A stretch of 64,000 nucleotides of DNA. Source: Planctomycetota bacterium (GTDB lineage: Bacteria; Planctomycetota; PUPC01; JACPCR01). The position numbers and the translations under genes were made by a program. This document shows positions 17,188-25,606 of this stretch, in pieces; the first letter of the stretch is position 1, and each line of letters begins with the position of its first letter. The stretch lies in the NCBI GenBank assembly GCA_016179685.1, contig JACPCR010000078.1:1-64000 (forward strand), given 5' to 3'. The notes below the pieces were generated by a model. It saw only the letters and a program-made list of their open reading frames with translations, was not told the origin of the DNA and ran no database searches.

Positions 17188-18963
17188 ATGAAAATAAATC
17201 ATTCCGCTCATGTCTTCCTCCGCCGAGGATACTGCACGCTGGTTCTGTTCCTCTTGGGTGTCCCTTCGGGTCTCCATGCGGAAGAACAGGAAACGACGAA
17301 GAAGAAGCGCCTAGCGCATGAGGAGGTGTTCAAAGACAAACAGTACCCCACCGCGTTCGAGTGCAAACCCTGCCACCCGGTCCAATTCCGTCAATGGTCC
17401 GTTTCCCAGCACGCCTATTCGAACCTGAGTCCCGCGTTCATCTCCAACGACAACAATACTCAACTCATCACGAACGGCACCGCCGGAGACACCTGCACCC
17501 GATGCCACAACCCCGTTGGCGCAAGGATGGGGTTATCGAGCGCTGTATCCAACATGAAGCGGGAGCAGAAGAATCGTGAGGGCGTGACGTGCATCGTGTG
17601 TCACAGGCGGAACAAGAGATTTTCGAAAATCAGTGGTCGGTTCCTGCCCGAAGAGGGGGAGATATTCGGCCGTATTTTCGGGCCATCGGACAATACCGTT
17701 CAGAAAGAAACGGAGGCGGTGGAGAGCCTGAAATTGACCACCTCGCCGGACAAGGAAGGACGCGCCATCCATGCGAAAGTGGAGCAAGATCCCCTGATTC
17801 GGCAGCCCGTATTTTGCGCCCCGTGCCATGGTGCCAGGCTGCCTACTCAGTTGAGAAGCGAGGAGACGTTTGACGAGTACAAGACCAGCAAGGATGCCAG
17901 GGACAACGTGACGTGCCAGGATTGTCACATGGGAAAGGTGCCTGGCGACAACAAAGGGTTTGACGAGGGGCCTGCGGCTATCATCGGTGAGCACAAGACT
18001 CGAAGCCGGCGGATTAGCAATCATTATTTCGCGGGACCCGATTTCCCGGTGCTGCATCCCGGCATCTTTCCGCACAATCCTGACGCCGTGCAAATCGCCA
18101 ACTACGAGGAGTGGCTGCTGTTCGACCACAAGGCCGGATGGGGCACGCCCGAGTTCGAGAACAATGTTCCGGAGGACTACAAGTTCCCGCAATTCTGGGA
18201 CGACCCCGACCTCCGCGTGGAGGCCAGGAAGGTCATCACGGAAAATCAGGAGCTGCTGAAATATGCTTGGGGCCAGCGCGAAGCGATTCTGAAAGAAGGA
18301 TACAAGGTGGAGGCATTTGAGCTTGAAAAAGCCGACGCCCGATCTGGGCTCAAATTCCGGATCAAGGTCAAGAATGGGATCGATGCGCACAATGTGCCAT
18401 CCGGTTTCACGCACGAAAGGGTGGTCTTCCTGCAAATCACGGTGGCTGATAGCAAAGGAAACGCGGTCTTCCGTTCCGGCGATCGGGACCCGAACGGCGA
18501 CTTGCGCGAGCATCTGTCGCTTTACGTGGTCAACAGGGAACTGCCCCTGGATACACAAATTTTCAATCTCCAGAGCCATTTCATCCTCAAGGAGATATTT
18601 GGCGGCGAGCGTTCACAGGTGTCGTTTTTCCCCTTCTCCATGGCCACCCTGATGTTCGTCCGGCCGCCGACCAATGCCACCACGATCCTGGCACAGCCGA
18701 ACGAGGTACGCGTGATGAAGCGCAGCATCGAGCCGAGCGGGCATCGGTGGGCTCATTACCACGTGGATCCGGACCTGTTGAGAAAGGGCGAGGTGTACAC
18801 GCTCGAGATGAAGCTCATCGCGCAGCAGATGGCCGGATTCTTTTTCCGCGGCATCAGCGCGGTGGGATTCGACTATCAGTTCAGCCTGCGCGAGCTTGTG
18901 GACCGGACGGTGAAGAACAGCGTGGTCGTCTGGGAACGTAAAGAGACGGTAACAATTCAATAA
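17188..18963 (+). CDS. Pentaheme c-type cytochrome, secreted
   Basis: The 591-residue product begins at ATG 17188 with a signal peptide (LVLFLLGVPSGLHA). Five CxxCH heme sites occur at residues ~59 (CKPCH), 103 (CTRCH), 135 (CIVCH), 210 (CAPCH) and 243 (CQDCH). Together with conserved spacing and scattered distal His residues they place it near the cytochrome c554-type multiheme family. The 340-residue C-terminal part has no heme site and is beta-rich (from about residue 375: FRIKVKNGIDAHNVPSGFTHERVVFLQ). It is followed 12 nt later by an outer-membrane barrel and then a tetraheme cytochrome, which suggests a periplasmic or surface electron carrier working with them. Confidence 0.88.
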   Translation: MKINHSAHVFLRRGYCTLVLFLLGVPSGLHAEEQETTKKKRLAHEEVFKDKQYPTAFECKPCHPVQFRQWSVSQHAYSNLSPAFISNDNNTQLITNGTAGDTCTRCHNPVGARMGLSSAVSNMKREQKNREGVTCIVCHRRNKRFSKISGRFLPEEGEIFGRIFGPSDNTVQKETEAVESLKLTTSPDKEGRAIHAKVEQDPLIRQPVFCAPCHGARLPTQLRSEETFDEYKTSKDARDNVTCQDCHMGKVPGDNKGFDEGPAAIIGEHKTRSRRISNHYFAGPDFPVLHPGIFPHNPDAVQIANYEEWLLFDHKAGWGTPEFENNVPEDYKFPQFWDDPDLRVEARKVITENQELLKYAWGQREAILKEGYKVEAFELEKADARSGLKFRIKVKNGIDAHNVPSGFTHERVVFLQITVADSKGNAVFRSGDRDPNGDLREHLSLYVVNRELPLDTQIFNLQSHFILKEIFGGERSQVSFFPFSMATLMFVRPPTNATTILAQPNEVRVMKRSIEPSGHRWAHYHVDPDLLRKGEVYTLEMKLIAQQMAGFFFRGISAVGFDYQFSLRELVDRTVKNSVVVWERKETVTIQ

Positions 18964-18975
18964 CAAGGGAATATC

Positions 18976-20352
18976 ATGCGAAGCAGGCTCATGCGGATTT
19001 CATCGGTGGGCGCGGCGGCGGTGGTGATTTGCCTTTCCAGCTCCTTCGCCTCGGCTGAGAGCAAGTCGCGTTATTCGGACCAGGCCGTGGGCATCCGTGA
19101 GGAGATCATCCCGAAGCGGCCCGACCCTCTGCTGGAGCTCTTCCAAGGCTTTCAGAGAGACGGCCCACTTCGTTACGATTTTGAGCTGCCGACGGGGATG
19201 ACGATATCTCCGTACTTGGTGCTTTATGGGCTATACCGGAGCGGGCTGCACACCATCGATAACGGCACGGCGCCCAGTGCGCAATGGGTGCAGAGCATGG
19301 ACCTGTTCGCCAACTTTTCTTTTTCCGGTACCGAGAGGGTCGTCTTTGGCGTCAATCCGCTCGATGACCAAGGCATGACCACGAAATATATTTTCGAGCC
19401 CGAAAAAAATAGAGGGTGGGATGACCATGTCAATGACCGAATCACCACCCTCTTCTTCGAGGGCGATCTGACCGAAATCATTCCCAAACTGGACTGGGAG
19501 GGTCGGCGTCCCCTGGATTTCGGAATTGTCGTCGGACGTCAGCCGGTCATGGTCCAGGACGGCTTCTTGATTGCGGACATCTTGGACGCGGTGGCCTTGA
19601 GCCGGAACACGATACCCTGGTTTGGTTCCGCGTACGGGCGGATCACGGCGCTGTATGCGCTGGATGAGGTCCACCGAACGAATAACAAGGAGGACCCGCA
19701 GGCCCAGCTTTTCGCGCTGTTGAGCGAATGGGACATGGGGCATTCGAAGGTCAACGTGGATAGCACCTATGTGAAAAGCTCCGACCGGGGCGGGGATCAG
19801 GCCAACGCCGCCATAAGCGTCTTGAGGCCTATTGAGGTATTCGATACCTATTTCGAGACGACGTTCCGGGTCGCCAAATCCGTCGCCATTGACGAGACGG
19901 CGCAGTCGACGGACGGCACCTTGCTGTATTCGAGCGTCTCCTGGGCTCCGCCGGGGACGGACAATATTGCCTACGTGGACCTGTTTTGGGCGGTGGACCA
20001 GTACGCGCCTGCGGCCCGAATGATGGGCGGGCCGCTGGGCCGTACCGGACTGCTGTTCTCGGGTAATGGCCTGGCGCCCGGTTCGCCCATCTCCAACAAG
20101 GCCCATGATGCGTATGGCGGGGCGGTTGGATATCAGATCCTGCTGCCTCCGCGCAACCGCCGGCATCTGATCTTCGAGGTGGGCGGGAAGCGGGATGATT
20201 CCAAGGGCGGATTCAACGCCATGGGGGTTGGAACGAGGTACTCCCAGGCCGTGGGGAAACATGCCTTCTTCAACATCGATCTCTTCGCCGTCGAGCAGGA
20301 ATCGAGAGATAACTCTTATGGCCTGAGGACCGAGCTGGGCATCAGGTTTTGA
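18976..20352 (+). CDS. Outer-membrane beta-barrel protein between two multiheme cytochromes
   Basis: 458 residues: signal peptide (VICLSSSFASA), then alternating amphipathic strands (SPYLVLYGLYRSG, VVFGVNPLDD, LDFGIVVGRQPVM) and a terminal strand ending LGIRF, with C-terminal Phe as required for Bam-dependent barrels. The shape and length resemble alginate-export/porin-type barrels of 14-18 strands. Position between a pentaheme and a tetraheme cytochrome recalls porin-cytochrome conduits, in which a barrel sheathes a heme chain across the outer membrane. No heme motif is in the barrel itself. A plain porin for a respiratory substrate is the alternative. Confidence 0.75.
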   Translation: MRSRLMRISSVGAAAVVICLSSSFASAESKSRYSDQAVGIREEIIPKRPDPLLELFQGFQRDGPLRYDFELPTGMTISPYLVLYGLYRSGLHTIDNGTAPSAQWVQSMDLFANFSFSGTERVVFGVNPLDDQGMTTKYIFEPEKNRGWDDHVNDRITTLFFEGDLTEIIPKLDWEGRRPLDFGIVVGRQPVMVQDGFLIADILDAVALSRNTIPWFGSAYGRITALYALDEVHRTNNKEDPQAQLFALLSEWDMGHSKVNVDSTYVKSSDRGGDQANAAISVLRPIEVFDTYFETTFRVAKSVAIDETAQSTDGTLLYSSVSWAPPGTDNIAYVDLFWAVDQYAPAARMMGGPLGRTGLLFSGNGLAPGSPISNKAHDAYGGAVGYQILLPPRNRRHLIFEVGGKRDDSKGGFNAMGVGTRYSQAVGKHAFFNIDLFAVEQESRDNSYGLRTELGIRF

Positions 20353-20396
20353 TGCCGGTAAGAACGTGAAGTGCTTTCTCAGCGGAGCTTGACTTT

Positions 20397-21350
20397 ATGC
20401 GTCATTCGTGCGTGGCTTGCTTGGGGCTGGCCGTTTCATTGATCACAACCGGCGCGGCCGCCGGCGCGGATGTTGCCCAGAACCGCACGGTTCTCGGCGT
20501 CAAGGCCTGCAGCGATTGTCACAAGAACGAGTGCGAGAACTGGGAAAAATCCGAGCATTTCAAGTCGTTCCGCAACATCGGCCAGAGACGCGCAGCCATC
20601 AAGGGAATCCTCGATGCCGTCGGCGTCAAAACGACCATCAAGACAACGCGGGAGTGCACGGTATGCCATTTCACCATGGAAGCGGACCCTTCCTCGACCG
20701 CCGCTCCTGCGATGGTGGCCAAGGCCGGGCCGTCGTGCGAAAGCTGTCATGGAGCAGCGTCCGGGTGGCTGCCCATTCACTATGATTATGGCGGGAAGGA
20801 CGTGAAGAAGGACGCAGAGACCGCCGAGCACAGGTCGAAGAGGATCGCGGACTGCCTCGCGGCCGGGATGATATGGTCTACGCAGCTTCATTTTGAAACC
20901 GCGGTGAATTGCGTGCGATGTCATGGGATGTCGAGGCCCGACGTGGATGCCGGAAAGCTGGCCCGGATGGTGACAGGCGGACATCCGGTCAACGCGGAAT
21001 TTGAAATCCTGCGCTATTACCAGGACAGGATTGCAACGAAGGAGTGGTCGGAGCGTTCTCCGGCGGACCTTGCGTCCATTTTCATCGCGGGGCAGGCGGC
21101 GAAATGGATATCGGCCAAAGAGGCCATCGCGAAGAGCGAAGACGCCAAGTACAAGGAGGCGCAGGTCAAGCGGGCGGCGAATGCCGAGGCCGTCCTGAGC
21201 GCCCTGAAGGGCATTCCGGAGGCAGATACGCTGTTGAGCACGCCCAGTGAGGACAACGCCCGCAAGTTGATGGAAGCGGTGAAAGGCAAAGACTTTTACA
21301 GTCAGGTCAGCCCCTTTATCAAGCCCCGTTTGAGCTCAACCGCGCACTGA
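20397..21350 (+). CDS. Tetraheme cytochrome c554-like protein
   Basis: The 317-residue product has a signal peptide (VSLITTGAAAGA) and four CxxCH heme sites at residues ~38 (CSDCH), 87 (CTVCH), 114 (CESCH) and 172 (CVRCH). Spacing and the YxxWxxSxHFKS-like element after the first heme (NWEKSEHFKSF) match the tetraheme cytochrome c554 family. Residues 230-317 are helical without hemes. GGAG lies about 10 nt before ATG 20397. The gene ends the three-gene cluster, with transposon remnants immediately downstream. Confidence 0.88.
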   Translation: MRHSCVACLGLAVSLITTGAAAGADVAQNRTVLGVKACSDCHKNECENWEKSEHFKSFRNIGQRRAAIKGILDAVGVKTTIKTTRECTVCHFTMEADPSSTAAPAMVAKAGPSCESCHGAASGWLPIHYDYGGKDVKKDAETAEHRSKRIADCLAAGMIWSTQLHFETAVNCVRCHGMSRPDVDAGKLARMVTGGHPVNAEFEILRYYQDRIATKEWSERSPADLASIFIAGQAAKWISAKEAIAKSEDAKYKEAQVKRAANAEAVLSALKGIPEADTLLSTPSEDNARKLMEAVKGKDFYSQVSPFIKPRLSSTAH

Positions 21351-21352
21351 CC

Positions 21353-21560
21353 CTAGACTCTTTCCCATCCCGAGCAGCTTCCCCACAGGCCATCTCCTCC
21401 GCCTACCTCTACAGGACTCGGCCTCTCTATTTCTGCCGCTGTTCGCCTCCTCCCCGGTACTCCTCGCTCGAGTTCGTAGTAGTCCAGCCGCAAGTGCCCG
21501 GCTGCACGACTCACCCCGTATCTTCGGGCCAGTTCAGCCTCCGATCTCGATTCGCCCTGC
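21353..21560 (-). pseudogene. Fragment resembling a transposon-associated HTH protein
   Basis: A minus-strand frame reads EAELARRYGVSRAAGHLRLD followed by YYELERG and a Pro/Gly-rich tail ending in a TAG at 21353-21355. The ELARRYGVSR...LRLDYY pattern is typical of small helix-turn-helix proteins encoded beside transposases in environmental genomes. It has no start and overlaps the end of the IS91-like fragment in another frame, so it is a remnant. Family assignment is from memory of the motif only. Confidence 0.35.
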
Positions 21561-22190
21561 TTCGATTGTCACCGCCGGTGGGGCCGGCCCCACCGGCGGT
21601 GACAATCGAAAGAACTCGGCTTTGCTGAAGGCCTGATCGTGGTTGCCGACTCGTATTTCCTGAATAGTTGCGCAAATCGCTCGAACATAACCAGATACAA
21701 AATAAAGGGTTATGCGCATTCTCCGTCCCTTTCCCGGGTCATCCGGTTCCGGTCTATAAGCCATCGGGGTATAATAGCGTTTTATCGGCTCGTCGTTCCG
21801 CTTGGCCAAGCCGTCGAGGAACTTGGCACGGAACATCTTGGGTGGGCCGTGCACGGGAAAGAGGAACTTGCGGCCGCCCGGTATCCAACGTGACCCATCG
21901 GGAGCGACCGCTCCGGCAGTCATAAGCTCATGCAGGTGGAGGCGGGTGCGGAGTTGCTGGTCCCAGGTGTGCAAGACCAGCGTGAATCCTACCTGTCCAG
22001 GCAGCGAGCGGCGGCCGAACTGCAGGAGTGTTGCCGCCGTGGCGTGGAATAAGAGCTTCAACTGCGCGCGATGGTTGCGTTCGCTGGCGCGCATTGCCTT
22101 CTTCTGGGCGTCTGAGAGCCGATGCGTGCGCTGGTCCTCATCGCCATTGCGCCGTAAGATTACGGCCAGTTCGCTTGAATCTGACAACAT
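21534..22190 (-). pseudogene. IS91-family transposase remnant
   Basis: Residues ~45-135 match the core of IS91/IS801-type (Y2, HUH) transposases: a helix (LLFHATAATLLQFGRR), GFTLVLHTWDQQLRTRLHLH, the AGAVAPDGSRWIPGGRKF segment and a FRAKFLDGL end. In intact enzymes the metal-binding motif is H-x-H; here it reads RLHLH with the first position changed, and neither the N-terminal zinc finger nor the C-terminal catalytic tyrosine region is present. From residue ~140 the sequence is unrelated and ends through the palindrome at 21561. It sits directly in front of cheR and may have replaced the native upstream region. Confidence 0.7.
21561..21610. repeat. Perfect 50-bp palindrome
   Basis: Two 25-nt arms, TTCGATTGTCACC... 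on the left and its exact reverse complement on the right, meet at GGCC|GGCC with no spacer. The symmetry stops exactly at both ends. It lies in the IS91-like remnant, about 250 nt after the tetraheme cytochrome gene. Confidence 0.95.
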
Positions 22191-22195
22191 CGAAA

Positions 22196-23701
22196 ATGAG
22201 TTCCATGTCCTCCTCTCTCTGGCCCCATCCAGCCTATGAGGTCGTCGCCACGTTGCTGAGCGCCCGGACCGGTCTTGTCCTCTCTCCTGGCCGGGTTGCG
22301 GACACGGCGGCAGGCATCCGCCGGGCCATGCAGAAGGCTGGCGTCAGCGACGTTCGACGATACCTGGAACTGTTGCAAGGCGGCCAGGTCAGCTTCGATG
22401 ATCTCGTCGCCGAGGTGACGATCGGCGAGACCTATTTCTTCCGGGACCCGGCGCAATTCGAATTCATCCGGCAGGAGGTTATCCCGGACATCCGAAGACG
22501 CCACGCCGTCGGGCACATCCTTCGGGCCTGGAGCGCTGGCTGCGCCTCCGGCGAAGAGCCCTACTCGCTGGCCATCCTCTTCGACGAGGAATCCCTGGGG
22601 GCCCATGCTGTCCATATCCTGGCCACGGACATCTCGCGGTCACTGCTGGCCATGGCCCATGAAGCTTCCTATACCGTCTGGTCCCTGCGAGGCAATTCCG
22701 AGGCCTTTGTCGCTCGATATTTCCGGACCCGGGGCCCACGCTGGTTTCTCGACGGACGCTTCAGGACTCGCGTCCGTTTCGATTACCTGAACCTGGCCAT
22801 CGACGCCTACCCCTCATGGGTCACGGGGACGTGGGGGATGGACCTCATCCTCTGCCGGAACGTCTTCATCTATCTGAAGCCGGAGACGGTCCAGGAGGTT
22901 GCCCGGCGGCTCTTCGAATGCCTTGCGGAGGGTGGGTGGCTGGTCACCGGAGTCTCGGACCCGCCGCTTCGGGACTCTGCGCCATTTGAAGCGATCGCGA
23001 CGCCATGCGGCGTGGTTTACCGGCGGGCCGAGTGCCGGGCCGTGGAACGAAGCGGCGAGGAAACGAGGTCGGGTACGGCGGCCGGGCCGCCGGACGATGA
23101 AAAGGGGCAGGCGGGTGTCCTGAGCACGGCACGGACCGTCTCTGCGCCGGGCATCGGCCCCATGGCCCGACCGGCCCCGGAAGACAGTGCCTCCACGGCG
23201 AATGCTCTTCCGGCCGCCCAGGAAGCCCTGAAGCAAGGCCATTACGCCCGCGCGGCCGAGCTGGCGCACAGCCGACCTGACGATCCACTGGCCTGCGTCA
23301 TCGAGGTTCGGGCCCAGGCCTGCCTCCGAGGGTCGGCCCATGCCGTCCAACAGGCTGCCGAAGCCGCACAGCGACACCCGGCCTGCGCCGAGCTGCATCT
23401 CTTGCACGCCCTGCTGCTCATGGACCTTGGACGCAATCCGGAGGCCTCGCAGGCCGTCCGGCGCGCCCTCTATTTGGACCGTTCTCTCGCCATCGGTTAC
23501 TTCGTGCTCGGGACAGTCCTCCAGAGCGAGGGCGACGTTTCGGGAGCGCTCCGGGCCTATCGAAATGCCCGTGACCTTTCCGCTACACGTCCCCCGGACG
23601 AGGTCATCGCGTGCTCCGAAGGAGAATCCGCCAGTCGCCTGGCCGAGGCCTCTGCCGCCAAGCTCGCAATCCTCGATGCGGCATCCATCAAGAATTCTTA
23701 A
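22196..23701 (+). CDS. CheR-type chemoreceptor methyltransferase with TPR tail (WspC-like)
   Basis: The product (501 residues from ATG 22196, or three fewer from 22205) has an N-terminal CheR helical domain, then the SAM-dependent methyltransferase: ETYFFRDPAQFEFI, WSAGCASGEEPYSLAI (SAM loop), ILATDISRSLL and DLILCRNVFIYL. A low-complexity linker of ~90 residues leads to tetratricopeptide repeats (ELHLLHALLLMDLGRNPEASQAVRRALYL). CheR with a C-terminal TPR is the WspC arrangement. It methylates receptor glutamates, here probably those of the MCP four genes on. No ribosome-binding site is evident. Confidence 0.88.
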   Translation: MSSMSSSLWPHPAYEVVATLLSARTGLVLSPGRVADTAAGIRRAMQKAGVSDVRRYLELLQGGQVSFDDLVAEVTIGETYFFRDPAQFEFIRQEVIPDIRRRHAVGHILRAWSAGCASGEEPYSLAILFDEESLGAHAVHILATDISRSLLAMAHEASYTVWSLRGNSEAFVARYFRTRGPRWFLDGRFRTRVRFDYLNLAIDAYPSWVTGTWGMDLILCRNVFIYLKPETVQEVARRLFECLAEGGWLVTGVSDPPLRDSAPFEAIATPCGVVYRRAECRAVERSGEETRSGTAAGPPDDEKGQAGVLSTARTVSAPGIGPMARPAPEDSASTANALPAAQEALKQGHYARAAELAHSRPDDPLACVIEVRAQACLRGSAHAVQQAAEAAQRHPACAELHLLHALLLMDLGRNPEASQAVRRALYLDRSLAIGYFVLGTVLQSEGDVSGALRAYRNARDLSATRPPDEVIACSEGESASRLAEASAAKLAILDAASIKNS

Positions 23702-23729
23702 GGTGGCCCAAGGCCACAACCCAGCATGA

Positions 23730-24443
23730 AATTCCTTATCCTTCCTTGCGAGCACGGAAGAGGACAGCCTTGTATGGCGAAAAGAATTCATTCGGACGTT
23801 TCTGGAGCGGGACCTTCCCCAGTTGGGATTTCAGATACCTGCCACGACCCTGCATCGTTTCTGGACGATGCTGGCCCACTATCATGGGCAGACCTGGAAC
23901 GCGGCCGAGCCGGCGCGTTCCTTGTGCATCAGCGAATTCTCCACGCGGCGCTATCTGGACCTTCTGACGGACCTGTTCATGGTCCGCCAGCTTCAGCCGT
24001 GGCATGGCAACCTGAAGAAACGGCAGGTCAAAGCGCCAAAGATTTATTTCCGAGACACCGGCTTGCTCCATCAATTGCTGGGCATCCGGTCCGAGAAGGA
24101 CTTGTTGACCCATCCTCGCTGCGGGGCGTCTTGGGAAGGTTACGTGATCGAGGAGGTCTGCAAGCACGTCAAGTCGGACAAAGTCTATTTCTGGGCCACG
24201 CACAACGGCGCAGAGATCGATCTGGTGCTGGTGAGAGGCGGACGCGCCATGGGGGTGGAATGCAAACGGGCGGACGCGCCGAAGCTGACGCCTTCCATGC
24301 GCACCGCGCTGGAAGATTTGAAGCTAGAGAGAATTATTGTGGTTTATTCTGGCGATAAGCCTTACGATCTCTTGGATACCGTCCGCGTCGTTTCCCTCGA
24401 CGCGCTAGCGGACAGCGCTCAGCAACTCTTTCCGGCCGAGTGA
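23730..24443 (+). pseudogene. 5'-truncated AAA/DUF4143 ATPase gene
   Basis: From about 23750 the frame reads STEDSLVWRKEFIRTFLERD then LPQLGFQIPATTLHRFWTML, the characteristic junction of the DUF4143 protein family, and continues through RRYLDLLTDLFMVRQLQPWH, FRDTGLLHQLLGI and GASWEGYVIEE to a nuclease-fold-like end (EIDLVL...GVECK). The N-terminal AAA ATPase domain with Walker A/B, about 170 residues in the family, is absent: an in-frame stop at 23727 precedes the homologous part by only about 25 nt. TTG 23823 could start a shorter product lacking the first homologous residues. It separates cheR from cheW and is most likely a transferred fragment. Confidence 0.75.
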
Positions 24444-24506
24444 GAACAGGCCGGGTTGTACCCCAGCGAAGCCGCCGTCTGGCGGCCTTAAACCGGCAGG
24501 TATTTT

Positions 24507-25145
24507 GTGGTGTCCATGACTTCTTCCCCCGATCCCGAGCGCCAAGACGCCCGATGGGAGGGCATCCTCCGGCGTCTCGAAGCGGCCATCCGATCTACCG
24601 AGGACATTCTGTGCGGCTCACCCGAGGAGTCCGCTCGGGTGCTGGACGAGCGTGCGCGGCTTCTCGCCCAGCCTGTCGAGGAGAAGGGTCGGCCGGCCGA
24701 GGAGCTGGAAATCGTTGCCTTCCGCCTGGGGCCCGAACGTTACGGAATCGAGACCCGGTACGTGCATGGGGTTCTGCTCCGGCCCGAGGTGACACGGCTG
24801 CCCGCGGCGCCCGATTGTTTTCTTGGCGTCACGACCCTCCGAGGCGACATCCTGCCGGTGGCCGACCTCCGCCCGCTTTTCGGAATCGAGGCAGGCGTCC
24901 TGCCGGACGTGCTCCGCATTCTCGTCCTGGGCCGGGAAATGCCCGAGATCGGCGTCCTCGCCGAGGAAATCGAGGAGGTCGCCATCCTCAAGGCCCAGGA
25001 CGTTCATCCGCCTCCGCCGGTCCGCGGAGCAGACGCGGGCCTCCTTCGCGGCGTCACTGCGGAAGCAAGAATCGTGCTCCTGGGCGATGCTCTCCTCAGG
25101 GATTCCAGACTGTTCATGGATCAACGCCAAGGGCAAGCGCCATAA
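24507..25145 (+). CDS. CheW-like coupling protein
   Basis: About 212 residues. After a charged N-terminal helix of ~65 residues come the CheW beta-barrels: IVAFRLGPERYGIETRYVHGV, FLGVTTLRGDILPVADLRPLFG and ILVLGREMPEIGVLAEEIEEV. It should link the MCP to the CheA-REC kinase. The extra N-terminal helical region is longer than in minimal CheW, as seen in WspD-type couplers. The start is GTG 24507, GTG 24510 or ATG 24516; no start is favoured by a clear ribosome-binding site. A perfect inverted repeat follows the stop. Confidence 0.85.
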   Translation: MVSMTSSPDPERQDARWEGILRRLEAAIRSTEDILCGSPEESARVLDERARLLAQPVEEKGRPAEELEIVAFRLGPERYGIETRYVHGVLLRPEVTRLPAAPDCFLGVTTLRGDILPVADLRPLFGIEAGVLPDVLRILVLGREMPEIGVLAEEIEEVAILKAQDVHPPPPVRGADAGLLRGVTAEARIVLLGDALLRDSRLFMDQRQGQAP

Positions 25146-25157
25146 GGGCTTGGGGCG

Positions 25158-25186
25158 TCAAACTTGAAAAAACTTTTCAAGTTTGA
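25158..25186 (+). terminator. 13-bp perfect hairpin after cheW, part of dispersed repeat family B
   Basis: TCAAACTTGAAAA (25158-25170) and TTTTCAAGTTTGA (25174-25186) are perfect complements with an AAC loop, 12 nt after the CheW stop. The stem is A/T-rich with an inner A/T tract, which could terminate in either direction. Its left half belongs to a repeat with core GCTTGGGGCGTCAAACTTG (from 25149) that recurs near 41975 and 43885. Confidence 0.65.
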
Positions 25187-25304
25187 GTCACGCTTTAGTG
25201 GATAAGAATTTTTTTGATCCCGATCCCGACGTGCGCTCAATTGAGATGTTCCGGGATGAACGAAGAAGTTGGAAATTTGAGTCAGAGACTTCCGCTTGGC
25301 CGCC

Positions 25305-25363
25305 GGGGTTGGGCCGGCGAAGCCGGGTCAACCCCGGCTCTGAAATCCGCGCAGCCCGAAGGA
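25305..25363 (+). repeat. Dispersed repeat family A, partial copy
   Basis: The first 36 nt (GGGGTTGGGCCGGCGAAGCC onward) match 46504-46539 with two differences; the second block (TGAAATCCGCG...) matches for about 22 nt and then diverges. CCGGGGTTG (25303-25311) and CAACCCCGG (25329-25337) are perfect complements, so the first block folds. It sits in the 460-nt interval between cheW and the MCP, where I see no gene. Confidence 0.8.
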
Positions 25364-25606
25364 GAAATGCTGCTTGCCCGCCAGGTAAAACGCTCGTTTG
25401 TTTTCCATTGCCATTTTGCTTTACAGCCGGTTAGAGACGCCACGGCGACAGCTTGCCTGAACGTATTGAGAAGTTAAACCGCGGGAAATGAAACGCACTT
25501 GCTCTTATATTCTCTGAGGCGATTCCGTTCGAGGCCGCCCTCCGGCGGCCTCGCCGGCGTTGATAGGCGTTTTTCGCGGCGGGCCGCAGAGAGGAAATCA
25601 GACCGA

